From an uncultured Ruminococcus sp. (GTDB lineage Bacteria; Bacillota; Clostridia; Oscillospirales; Acutalibacteraceae), in contig CAMKNF010000003.1 of NCBI GenBank assembly GCA_946414115.1, forward strand, positions 1-33,936: a DNA stretch of 33,936 nucleotides. The letters are read 5' to 3'. Position numbers and translations under genes: made by a program. The notes beneath the pieces are model-generated. The model worked only from the letters and a program-made list of their open reading frames with translations, searched no databases and was not told the DNA's origin. Below are positions 23,601-30,842 of the stretch, piece after piece. Within the stretch, counting starts at the first letter, position 1, and each line of letters starts with the position of its first letter.

Positions 23601-23778
23601 CGTAAATATCATCTTCATCATCGTCAAGATTGATTGCAATCTGACTGTTTTGCCTTTTCAGCGTTCCGAGGTCACGTATATAGCTTGTTTTATCGTGAAA
23701 GCCCTGACCGCTGAAAACGTTTACAACAGCGTCAACAGCCTCGGTCTGGTATTGTTGTATCTTAAAGTTAAATTTCAT
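20674..23778 (-). CDS. Type III restriction enzyme Res subunit (no Mod nearby)
   Basis: A 1034-residue SF2 helicase-nuclease. Q-motif-like start KIQQYQTEAV; Walker A METGTGKT (108-115); DEPQ box at 240-243; SATH motif III; late helicase motifs REGWDNPNVFQ and QEVGRGLRL; C-terminal PD-(D/E)xK nuclease with PDW at 964-966 and ETK at 983-985. This order and length define type III Res, which cuts DNA after translocation and normally needs the Mod methyltransferase for site recognition. No mod gene lies within the window, and the upstream neighbour is a truncated AlbA-type gene. ATG 23778 has GAGAGG; the upstream in-frame start (23823) lies in repeat sequence. All motifs look intact. Confidence 0.92.
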   Translation of the reverse strand: MKFNFKIQQYQTEAVDAVVNVFSGQGFHDKTSYIRDLGTLKRQNSQIAINLDDDEDDIYDNGGFKNEVIELSDEQLFSNIKKIQSENNIKQSPSLVNDLGRCSLDIEMETGTGKTYVYIKTMFELNKRYGWSKFIVVVPSIAIREGVKKSFEMTEDHFMEHYGKKARFFVYDSSNLTKLDHFSANSGINVMIINTQAFAASLKENGRSKESRIIYSERDEFGSRRPIDVIAANRPILILDEPQKMGGDVTQKALTKFKPLFCLNYSATHIKQHNLVYVLDALDAFNKKLVKKIEVKGFEVKNLKGTNSYIYLEQIVLSPKKPPAARIEFEVKHKGGIKRETHTVGVDDNLFYRSNEMEQYKGYTVSEIDPLCGTVTFTNGEIIGAGDVTGDVSEKDMRRIQIRETILSHFEKEERLFNMGIKCLSLFFIDEVAKYRVYDENGEEMLGEYGVMFEQEYLSVLNEYINLFDTPYQRYLKSSCSDERAVHKGYFSIDKKGHAVDSKLKRGSEFSDDISAYDLILKNKERLLSFDEPTRFIFSHSALREGWDNPNVFQICTLKHSESNTAKRQEVGRGLRLCVNQNGNRMDVQSCGESVHDINVLTVIASESYKTFVSDLQSDIKTVLYDRPTVATSEYFKGKYVKVDDVPTLIDDNTANAIEFYLIQNGYVDMKRKVTNKYRNDVAMNTLAQLPEELKPMSDGIHMLIQSVYDESVLNDMFTNGHETKVPENPLNENFAKKEFQALWNKINHKYAYTVSFDSNELIKNSINRINEKLFVTELQYTATTGHQKSEINEYEIERGASFTGEKTKTKTLKYAETSQIKYDLIGKIAEGTVLTRRTVSAILQGIGENKLYMFRNNPEEFISKVIRLINEQKATMIVEHISYDTIEGEYDSSIFTAEKNTKGIDKAFLAKKAIQDYVFTDGTADMSVERKFAEDLDGAEEVCVYAKLPRTFHIPTPVGNYSPDWAIAFYEGMVKHIFFVAETKGTMESLELRPIEQAKINCAKKLFNEMSTSNLKYHDVDSYQSLLNIMNSL

Positions 23779-23810
23779 ATATTTTCCTCTCGTGTCATAA
23801 CGGTAACAGC

Positions 23811-23936
23811 AAGTTACCGGCAAGTTAAATTCATACTAAATATAGCAATTATTATGCACATAAGCACAATATATAGAGTGTTTAAAACGATAAAATAATT
23901 TTAATAGTTTATCCGGGTAAGTTACCAGCAAGTTAA
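23811..23936. repeat. 18-bp direct repeats flanking the gap upstream of res
   Basis: AAGTTACCGGCAAGTTAA at 23811-23828 and AAGTTACCAGCAAGTTAA at 23919-23936 (17 of 18 identical), 108 bp apart; the first is preceded by GGTAAC, making a GGTAAC/GTTACC inverted pair. They bracket the only intergenic space between res and the AlbA-type gene. Confidence 0.8.
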
Positions 23937-23937
23937 C

Positions 23938-25143
23938 TTATGCCCATGCTGGCAAATACTTCATATATCTCGGAGCTGTGTCAGGCTCAAGAGGTTTTAC
24001 TAAACCTAATTGAACAGCGTCTTTTATTAAACGGGAAATACTGCCTGAAGAGCTGTCTTTCAAACCAAATCTTTTGCGCAAAGAACTATTCGTTAAATAT
24101 TCGCCTTGCACATGTTTAATGCACGCATGCAGATAGCACGCCCACATTTTATCTTCCGGAGAAATATTAGAAAAAGCTTTTTCTGAAAATAAACTCACCT
24201 TTGTGCTGTCGGAATAAAGGTCTATTTTGGGTGCAGGCAAGCAGTGAATCTCACAGGTAATTGTAATTTTGTCCCATCCGGTTCCCAGTTCCTCACACAT
24301 TCCCAGCCTGCGCATAAGAGCAGCAAGTTTTTCGTTTCTTGATTTAGGAGGATTGTCAATAATTCTTTTTATATCAACTAACGGAAGCCCGGGATTTGTG
24401 ATTTCAATACGGTTTTCAAATATTTCTACTACGGGGCCCGTTCCGGTAATTGCAAAGTCCTGATGAATCAGGGCGTTTGCAACTGCCTCTCTGATTGCCA
24501 GCATAGGATATGCGCTTTTCTTTTCTCGCTTGGCACTGATTATAACTTCGCTTGCCGGTATTAATGCTTCGACATATTTCATTAAACCCTCAAAGCCGAC
24601 AACATATCCTTTTTCTACAATATCTTCTTTCAACATATTAAGTCGGCTGTTATCACTGTATTGCACTATTCTGATTGCCTTGCGACTTAATTTTGAAAAC
24701 GCACTTAAATTTTTAGCAAATAATATTGCTCCCAGATTGGTAATTGTATAAAGTCCGTTGTCTTGCTTTCGCAAAACGTCTTCTTCCAAAAGATAATGGG
24801 CAATACTCTTTGCATCCTGCGGCAATGGTATGTCGGCATTATCGAAATATACATTGTAATCCAGTAAGCTTAATGCTTCCGAAAGGCTTAAATCTATCTT
24901 TGCACTGCGTTCTTCAAATTTTGAGTTGCGCAGCTTATCCCATAGTTTTGCTTGAATTTCAGGGTATTCATTCAACTTTTTTGTATAGCTCCCAACTCTT
25001 ATATAGTCAACTTTTTCAAACATAACCGGTTGATTGGTTGCACTATATATTATGAGCACCCCAACTCTTTTATTATTCACTTCAACAGACGAAAACTCAA
25101 AATCAGCATTATTTGAAAGCAGACTTCTCAACCACATTATCAT
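23938..25143 (-). CDS. AlbA_2/HATPase-type ATP-binding regulator, N-terminally truncated
   Basis: A 401-residue protein of the COG2865-like group. The first part (RSLLSNNADFEF through VMFEKVDYIRVGSYTKKL) matches the second half of the AlbA_2 (Schlafen-like) domain; AIREAVANALIHQDF and VEIFENRIEITNPG are the HATPase_c_4 signature; MRRLGMCEELGTGWDKI follows; and a winged-helix end is present. The first roughly 80-100 residues expected for AlbA_2 are missing, and upstream of ATG 25143 the frame soon meets TAG and has no ribosome site. Such genes are frequent beside restriction systems. It is probably a decayed or fragmentary regulator. Confidence 0.75.
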   Translation of the reverse strand: MIMWLRSLLSNNADFEFSSVEVNNKRVGVLIIYSATNQPVMFEKVDYIRVGSYTKKLNEYPEIQAKLWDKLRNSKFEERSAKIDLSLSEALSLLDYNVYFDNADIPLPQDAKSIAHYLLEEDVLRKQDNGLYTITNLGAILFAKNLSAFSKLSRKAIRIVQYSDNSRLNMLKEDIVEKGYVVGFEGLMKYVEALIPASEVIISAKREKKSAYPMLAIREAVANALIHQDFAITGTGPVVEIFENRIEITNPGLPLVDIKRIIDNPPKSRNEKLAALMRRLGMCEELGTGWDKITITCEIHCLPAPKIDLYSDSTKVSLFSEKAFSNISPEDKMWACYLHACIKHVQGEYLTNSSLRKRFGLKDSSSGSISRLIKDAVQLGLVKPLEPDTAPRYMKYLPAWA

Positions 25144-25284
25144 ATTTAGTGATTCTTTCGACTATACAAATATTGACAAGACCAGATGGATTCTCTTTTG
25201 ATAAGGAATCTCTATATGTTTCTTTATCAATTCAATTATAATTCTAAAATATTCAATTTTATAGTTTGATTATGGTGTATTTAG

Positions 25285-25313
25285 TTGTATTTTAAATTTA
25301 ATTGTGATATAAT
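25285..25313 (+). promoter_or_regulatory. Promoter of the HEPN-type gene
   Basis: TTGTAT (25285-25290), 17-bp spacer, TATAAT (25308-25313) with extended TGA before it. The leader to TTG 25402 is about 80 bases. Confidence 0.65.
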
Positions 25314-25401
25314 ACAAACATATACAATTAACACATAATTATATGTTGTATATTGATAAATAATATGAAAATCGATTTAAAATAACGAGAGGTGACACTG
25401 A

Positions 25402-26263
25402 TTGAAAGAGATAGATAACTTAAGGTATCTGCTGAATTCTGTTAAGTTAGAAATTTCAGGGTTAAAGAATCAAATTGACGAAATCAGTTCATTATGTGCT
25501 GACGGATACTTTATTACTGAGCAAAAATGTACAGAAGCTGTAAATACCCTTAATAAGCTTATTGAATTAGAAAGCAAGGTAAATGATAGCTTTGAGAAAT
25601 ACGTTCTTGATTTACCTGAAAAAATATCAGCAGCTGATAGATTAATTGATGATTTGGAAATAAGGTTGCTTAATGAAGACAAAATAGAAAAGCTAAAACT
25701 AATTAAAACTTTAAATCCAGTTTATGAAAGTAATCAGTATGTAGATCAATATATAGATACGCCATATACAGATAAAACTCGAATTAAGCGTTATGTCGAT
25801 ACAATTAATCTTATATTTGATAAGAATGCTTTGTGCTAATAATGCAGAGTATTGTGAATTTTTAATGAGTGATATTTATAGAATTATTAATGATACTGCA
25901 AATGTTTATAGCGAATGTATGGATAGAAATATTCAGGAGTCTGAGCTTAATGCTGTTATTTGGAATGCACAGATAAAACACCTGTTTCCTATTATTGAGT
26001 CTTATAGAAGAGATATTGTTGAAAAGTATGGGGAATTTTTAAAGGTGTACTTGCCTTATAAAACTAATTATGGGGTAATAATTAATGAGTTGTCGGAGCT
26101 TGACTTGTGCAATATTCTTGATATTATGAAGAAGTATTCAATAAATATTACAAAAGATGAACTCAATAAACTTCATCTTTACAAAGATGCACGCAATGAT
26201 TTGGCTCACTTGAAACCTACAAATAACAAAAATTTGTTTGATATTTTAGACAACTTCATATAG
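25402..26263 (+). pseudogene. Coiled-coil HEPN-type protein split by a +1 lesion
   Basis: The first frame starts at TTG 25402 behind GAGAGGTG and encodes 145 residues, rich in heptad-like helices, to a stop at 25839. The second frame is open from 25793 to 26263 and carries a C-terminal helical domain with KDARNDLAHLKP. RNDLAH fits the RxxxxH motif of HEPN RNases, common in abortive-infection and toxin proteins. Removing the 16 bases from 25823 would fuse DKNA directly to EYCEF, so one gene of about 280 codons was interrupted by a 16-bp insertion, unless frameshifting is programmed. The neighbouring Res suggests a defence context. HEPN assignment rests on motif and helicity. Confidence 0.6.
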
Positions 26264-26336
26264 AGTATTATTAATTTATGGAATACGGTTGAATTTACAA
26301 GATGTTTAAAATATCTACTACGTTAAGATAGAACAA

Positions 26337-26453
26337 CTTAATACATATACCTATTAAGAGTACGCGAGAGATCAAGCTTGTTGACTGCACAGCGACCTGC
26401 CAGGAGGTAAGATGCTTAAAGCTTGACCGATAGGTTGTCTCACGGTATCCGTG
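26337..26453. other. Compact structured element, possible RNA
   Basis: Nested pairings: CTTAATA/TATTAAG near 26337-26357, ACCTAT (26349-26354)/ATAGGT (26430-26435), TCAAGCTT (26372-26379)/AAGCTTGA (26419-26426), ACCT/AGGT (26395-26408), then the hairpin CACGG-TAT-CCGTG (26441-26453). The multi-branched shape resembles a riboswitch, but no gene follows on the plus strand before the terminator at 26473. I could not match it to a known class. Confidence 0.45.
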
Positions 26454-26472
26454 TAACCGTCAATTCACACCT

Positions 26473-26507
26473 AAAAAAGTCCTGCGAGTTTGTTCTCGCA
26501 GGACTTT
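26473..26507. terminator. Strong intrinsic terminator between convergent genes
   Basis: Perfect 13-bp stem AAAGTCCTGCGAG/CTCGCAGGACTTT (26476-26488 and 26495-26507) with a 6-base loop. On the minus strand it runs into TTTTTT, so it mainly serves the AraC-type gene. Confidence 0.85.
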
Positions 26508-26626
26508 CACATATATATCAAGTTTTAGCTTTGCTTTGTCAAGAAAAGTGGTTTGACGGTTACAAAATAGCACTAATTTCTTCCAAATAAAAACCGCCCT
26601 GATATTTCAGAGCGGGAATACTTTAA

Positions 26627-27457
26627 CTATTTAGTTGGTATCCAAAGTTCATAATGCCGTTTATTCTTTTCGTTTTCGGGATAAAGGTAGTAAACTTCCA
26701 ATTCGTAATTTTGAGCCTGTTCATATCCAGAATCGGGAAACCAACAATCAAATATTCTCTCTCGGAGTTTTGGGAGAACATCGCCGGCAAAACCGCCAAA
26801 GTCGGTTGAGAATACTGCATATTTGCCTGCTGGAATTTTAATGCTTTCAAGGTTAGGATTATCAATCTGATTTGCTTTCTTGGCTATTGAATAAACTCCG
26901 TTATCCCATATACCGTACCAGACACCTTCAACGGTAGTGCAGACTTGATTTTGAATATCATCGTGCTGATTAGACCACATAATATGCTCCTGCTCAAAGC
27001 GGTCAGCGGCTAAGCCTGAAAACTGTCGTGAGATGCCCTTGAGTTTGATTTCATCTGTGTTTACGATTCTGAAATTCAGTTCATCCGCACCTTTAATTGC
27101 AACGTAGAATGAAACCGGCGGATAAACCTTCAGCGACGTATCCGCACTCACTTCTGTCGGCAATACTCCGTGTTGTTTTGTGAATGCCCTCGTAAATGAA
27201 TCAGCACTGTTGTATCCATATTTGACAGCAAGTTCTATGATTTTTACTTTGTTATTCAACAATTCATATGCCGCAAGCTAGAGCCTGCGTTTTCGGACAT
27301 ACTCGCTTACCGACATATTTGTTATATAGCTGAAAAAGCGTTTGAATTTGTCATAAGGGCAAAGAGCGATTTCTGCAATTTTGTCAGTATCTATGTCACC
27401 ACATAGGTTGTCCTCAATAAAAATAACTGCATTGTTAAGCTGTTTCAGAATATCCAT
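26627..27457 (-). pseudogene. AraC-family regulator with GyrI-like domain, interrupted by one TAG
   Basis: From ATG 27457, behind GGAGG, the frame reads MDILKQLNNAVIFIEDNL and an AraC HTH (DKIAEIALCPYDKFKRFF ... SEYVRKRRL), then TAG at 27278-27280. It continues without further lesion as LAAYELLNNK, IIELAVKYGYNSADSF, and a GyrI-like ligand-binding domain (ending YELWIPTK). With one sense codon there, the 276-residue protein would be complete and typical of multidrug or stress-sensing AraC/GyrI regulators. A fresh nonsense mutation is the simplest reading. A hairpin covers the ribosome site. Confidence 0.85.
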
Positions 27458-27468
27458 AATGTTTACCT

Positions 27469-27488
27469 CCTGATAGTATAATATCAGG
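27469..27488 (-). promoter_or_regulatory. Hairpin at the ribosome site of the AraC-type gene
   Basis: CCTGATA (27482-27488 on minus) and TATCAGG (27469-27475) form a 7-bp stem with a 6-base loop; the second arm merges into AGGAGG. Translation may depend on opening this stem. A weak TTGTCC-17-TAATAG promoter lies at 27494-27522. Confidence 0.5.
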
Positions 27489-27545
27489 ATTTTCTATTAA
27501 TTGTCCGACTTTTTGAGGACAAAATAACACACACTATCAGTAGAG

Positions 27546-28316
27546 TTATATCTTCTTCGCTATAAAAAACAATCTCGGAAAACGGAACAGAATCTCACCA
27601 TTCTTCTGCACTTGATATCGTTGTTGCAATTCTATATATACATCATCTATAAACTCATTAGCCTCTGATTCTGAAAGCTGTTCGAGGTACGGTCTTAAAC
27701 CTGTACCTTTGTACCATTCTATAATACTCTCGTAGCTTGGCATACGGTGACAATAGGTTGTTTCCCATATTTCAAAATCGCTTGAAATATGGGAAAGCAC
27801 GTCAAAGTACTCTTCGGTTGTTAGATTATTATATTGCCTTGATACAATCTTTCCTTTCCATTTTTGATTGTCAGCAAGCTGATTTATGATTATATGAACA
27901 GGATGCTCACGCTGGATTGGTATCTGAATTGCGAGAATACCGTTTGGCTTTAATAGTGTCATCAGTTTTGGCAAAAGCTCTCGGTGATTTGGCAGCCATT
28001 GAATGCAGGCGTTTGAAAACACTATATCAAACTTTTCGCTTATATCATTCAAATCACCGTTTGCATCAAGATTTATGAAATCTATTTCAGAATATAATTT
28101 TTTCGCTTTTTCAAGCATTTCGATAGAATTATCAGCACCAATTACCCTTGCGTTTGGAAACCTATCCTTTAATACTTTTGTGCTGTTACCGGGACCGCAA
28201 CCTAAATCAAGTATGCTATCCGGATTAAGCGTTTCAAGTCTGTTTGCTAAATCAATAGCAGGCTGTGTTCTGTCTTTTATAAATTTCTCATATTGAACGG
28301 GATTCCAATTAGGCAT
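27546..28316 (-). CDS. tam: Trans-aconitate 2-methyltransferase-like enzyme
   Basis: A 256-residue class I SAM methyltransferase. NWNPVQYEKFIKDRTQPAIDL is the Tam N-terminal signature, ILDLGCGPGNST is the SAM-binding loop, GADNSIEMLEKA motif II, and FSNACIQWLPNH the active-site strand as in Tam. Tam methylates trans-aconitate, a by-product of aconitase. ATG 28316 is preferred over the ATG three codons upstream because AAAGGATG lies at proper distance for it. Single gene between the AraC pseudogene and a remnant ORF. Confidence 0.88.
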   Translation of the reverse strand: MPNWNPVQYEKFIKDRTQPAIDLANRLETLNPDSILDLGCGPGNSTKVLKDRFPNARVIGADNSIEMLEKAKKLYSEIDFINLDANGDLNDISEKFDIVFSNACIQWLPNHRELLPKLMTLLKPNGILAIQIPIQREHPVHIIINQLADNQKWKGKIVSRQYNNLTTEEYFDVLSHISSDFEIWETTYCHRMPSYESIIEWYKGTGLRPYLEQLSESEANEFIDDVYIELQQRYQVQKNGEILFRFPRLFFIAKKI

Positions 28317-28331
28317 ACTTATCATCCTTTG

Positions 28332-28463
28332 TTATATCAATAAATTATTTCTTCCAACTACCAAGAAATGCGGACTTAATCCTATCAGTGTTTCTTCGTG
28401 TTCGGTTGTGTGGATAATATCAAGCAGTATATTTCTACTATCTGTATCATGCCACTTTTTCAT
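28332..28463 (-). pseudogene. Short C-terminal gene remnant
   Basis: A 43-codon frame MKKWHDTDSRNILLDIIHTT ... SPHFLVVGRNNLLI ends 16 bp before tam. It has no ribosome site, and a stop lies just upstream of its ATG. Amino-acid use looks protein-like, so I read it as the 3' end of a deleted gene of unknown family. Confidence 0.35.
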
Positions 28464-28514
28464 TAAGCTTAGGTGTTATAAAAATCATATACTTCTTATA
28501 TATTTTCCATTAGC

Positions 28515-28961
28515 TTAATCCTTTAACATTTTCTTCAGGTAATATCTGCAATGCCCTTTCGGACAATCCTCCAGTGTACCAAATACTTCATAACCTTGAT
28601 TTTCATAAAACTCCTTTGCCTGAAAATCAAAGGTATCAAGGTGTATCAGATAACAGTCCTTTTCTTTAGCAATCATTTCTATTTTAGCAAGCAACTTTGA
28701 GCCCAAGCCATTACCACGATAGTTTTCATCAACCCAAAGCGTGTCTATATATGCAACATTCCAACAATACATTCGTGCAACACAACCTGCGATAATCTTT
28801 CCGTTATCGTCGGTTATCTTTTTGTCAAGAGTATCAAACAGTGTTTCCTGTTTGGCAGGAACTTGGGAAAGGTTATACTCGACAAGTTTGTCAATTATAT
28901 AATCAGTGTCGCCGTCTTTGCAGTTTTCTATTTCATAAGTAATATTATCCTCGCTTTTCAA
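28515..28961 (-). CDS. GNAT N-acetyltransferase
   Basis: A 148-residue single-domain acetyltransferase. Motif A is VDENYRGNGLGSKLL (acetyl-CoA pyrophosphate loop), followed by EKDCYLIHLDTFDFQAKEFYENQGY (motif B region). It starts with TTG at 28961, overlapping the end of the preceding methyltransferase gene by 17 bp. It is last of a five-gene minus-strand operon beginning at 31609. Substrate unknown; the compact type resembles drug or small-molecule acetyltransferases. Confidence 0.87.
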   Translation of the reverse strand: MKSEDNITYEIENCKDGDTDYIIDKLVEYNLSQVPAKQETLFDTLDKKITDDNGKIIAGCVARMYCWNVAYIDTLWVDENYRGNGLGSKLLAKIEMIAKEKDCYLIHLDTFDFQAKEFYENQGYEVFGTLEDCPKGHCRYYLKKMLKD

Positions 28962-29640
28962 ATATCAAATGATGGAAGAACGCAATTCTCTGAAAATCAG
29001 AATTTTGTGAAACCCTCATTTCAATATCAATCATCTTTCTCTGCCATTCTTCATCTTTTTGAATCTCCTGATTCTGCTGTAAATCCCAAAAGGTTCTTAA
29101 ACCAAAAGATTCTTGTAACACAAAGCCGGTACACCAGTGTGTTATATCGCCATCATCATAGTATTTGATTGTTCCGAACTGTTGGGAATTGCTATTGTGA
29201 CCGTCAAGGAGATTGTCTGCTTCATCAAAGTTGTTGAGTAAGACTACCTTCTGCATAACTCTGCCATTGCGGTTGTGCTTGACGATAGACAGTTTGCCAT
29301 TTGGTTTTAGAAACCGATAAAACTCACGGACGATTATTTCTCTATCATCAGCGTATTCAAGCACATTATGGCAGAAGATATAATCAAACGAATCGTTCGG
29401 CAGCTTTTTCAGTTCATCTGTACTGCCGATAATTTGTCGATAGCCGTTTGTATTCACTTGCTGAGCAAGCATATCCGCTGAAGGCTCGATAGCAGTTACT
29501 TGATTATCGGCAGCAAAATAATCGGCAGTAACGCCTGTTCCGCTTCCAAAATCAAGAATTGCCTTACCTTTCAATTCGCCGATTTGTTTCCAAATGATTT
29601 CTTTTGCGAGTTTCTCCCAAGTGGGAAGTTGATTTAACAT
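28945..29640 (-). CDS. Class I SAM-dependent methyltransferase
   Basis: A 231-residue methyltransferase with ILDFGSGTGVTADYF (SAM loop), VTAIEPSADML (motif II), and FDYIFCHNVLEYADDRE then GKLSIVKHNRNGRVM (motifs III-IV), of the UbiE/Methyltransf_11 type. ATG 29640 lies two bases after the HD-gene stop and has TGGAG as ribosome site; an in-frame TTG at 29652 is less likely. Fourth gene of the operon. Substrate not inferable. Confidence 0.85.
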   Translation of the reverse strand: MLNQLPTWEKLAKEIIWKQIGELKGKAILDFGSGTGVTADYFAADNQVTAIEPSADMLAQQVNTNGYRQIIGSTDELKKLPNDSFDYIFCHNVLEYADDREIIVREFYRFLKPNGKLSIVKHNRNGRVMQKVVLLNNFDEADNLLDGHNSNSQQFGTIKYYDDGDITHWCTGFVLQESFGLRTFWDLQQNQEIQKDEEWQRKMIDIEMRVSQNSDFQRIAFFHHLIFEKRG

Positions 29641-29641
29641 A

Positions 29642-30223
29642 TTAAACTCCAATCAGCTTATAAATATCTGTTCCGGTTTGTTTATCAAAGTAGTCTTTCA
29701 AATAAAGAAATGCCTTCCATTTCTGAATAGTAAGATCATTGAAACCTCTCCGCATAACTACGTCTACAAGACGTTTTTCGATATATGTTGCGCCGTCTGG
29801 CAGAGCGAGAGCGTCACAGAGTTGGATCAGACGGTCGTAGTCATCATATTCGGTATTATCAAGAAATCTCTTGATGAACTCGGTTTCCTCTGCGGTACAA
29901 TCATTCTGTCCGTTATAGGAGCGAATATCCTTATATGGGGATGAGTGCGTCAGACAAATTCGGGCGCAATCATCATAGCCGAGAGAGGTCATAAAATTGT
30001 TGCCGTCAATAATATGTCGCATATCCGTTACACCCTCACGTCTGCCGATGTCGTGCAGTAATCCGAGGATATAGGAGGTATCGTCGTTGAGGTTATCGCA
30101 TTGTTCGACAATCGCCTTTGCACAAAAGGCGGTAGTTTTGCTATGTCCGATCCAAGCTCTGAGGTTGCGCTGTTCAGCTTCGTTTAATAGTTTTTCTGCT
30201 TCAATAATTGTTGGTAATTTCAT
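29642..30223 (-). CDS. HD-domain phosphohydrolase
   Basis: A 193-residue HD-superfamily protein: His27 in WIGHSKTTA, the HD pair in GLLHDIGR (57-58), a His in the DDCARICLTHSSP helix, and a distal Asp in LIQLCDALALPDG. These are the metal ligands of HD phosphohydrolases acting on nucleotides or phosphoesters. One base separates it from the HAD gene before it, and the methyltransferase follows after two bases. Substrate unknown. Confidence 0.87.
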   Translation of the reverse strand: MKLPTIIEAEKLLNEAEQRNLRAWIGHSKTTAFCAKAIVEQCDNLNDDTSYILGLLHDIGRREGVTDMRHIIDGNNFMTSLGYDDCARICLTHSSPYKDIRSYNGQNDCTAEETEFIKRFLDNTEYDDYDRLIQLCDALALPDGATYIEKRLVDVVMRRGFNDLTIQKWKAFLYLKDYFDKQTGTDIYKLIGV

Positions 30224-30224
30224 A

Positions 30225-30842
30225 TTACACCAAAAGATTTAATAGTTCGTTTAGGTTATTGATAGTGTAGTCAGGATGTTCCTCGATTTCCTTTAGTTCA
30301 GCATAACCACCGAAGCCTTGTTTAATCCACACGGTTGTCATTCCGATTATGTTTGCAGGAATAATATCATTGTCAAGTCTGTCACCGACCATTATCGCTT
30401 CTTCGGGCTTGCAATTCGCACGGTCAAGAGCTATTTGGAAAAGCCGCAAATCTGGCTTAGCAACGCCCTCCTCGGCAGAAGCGATAACAAGGTCAATGTA
30501 TTTCAGCAAGCCGAGCTTATCCAATCGCTCCTGACTGCCAAAATTTTGATTTGCAATGATACCGATTTCATAATGCTTGCTTAACTCGTTCCAACAATTC
30601 TCTGCTTCGGGATAGACAAACTCATCATCACTGTTCCAAGTAACCTTGTTTAAACCGTATTCGGTAAGTACCAAATTGTAAGCGTTTTGGCTATGTTTTG
30701 AAATCTCGACCATTCTCTGATAAAACTCATCATAGCCGACATCAGTATTTGAAATCGTTTTTTCGATCCTGTTTTTATAAGCAACACTTTCATCAACCAG
30801 CGTTGAGCCAATATCAAAGAAAATCTATTTAATAATACTCAT
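30225..30842 (-). pseudogene. HAD-family hydrolase, complete except for TAG at codon 6
   Basis: ATG 30842 overlaps the stop of the GNAT-Nudix gene (TGATG). The frame reads MSIIK, TAG (30825-30827), then IFFDIGSTLVDESVAYKNRI, the HAD motif I (catalytic DxG/DxT site), and continues without lesion through GIIANQN (motif II), AKPDLRLF with motif III Lys, and MVGDRLDNDI (motif IV). A sense codon at position 6 would give a normal 205-residue HAD hydrolase. Without readthrough a shorter start (for example an internal ATG near 30713) would lose motif I and activity. Third interrupted-by-TAG gene in the window. Confidence 0.85.

Noticed and set aside
25144..25200. A fourth in-frame TAG upstream of the AlbA-type gene
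   Set aside because: A TAG lies in frame just upstream, but the sequence beyond it does not clearly resemble the missing domain, so I cannot count it with the other three.
26337..26460. SAM-type riboswitch
   Set aside because: AAGAG and GCGACC-like pieces are suggestive, but the conserved GCAACC/GGTGC core is not intact and no regulated gene follows.
27501..27522. Sixth member of the GGACAA/TTGTCC palindrome family
   Set aside because: The half sites are in the opposite order (TTGTCC first, GGACAA second) with a 10-bp spacer; likely chance or a different site.
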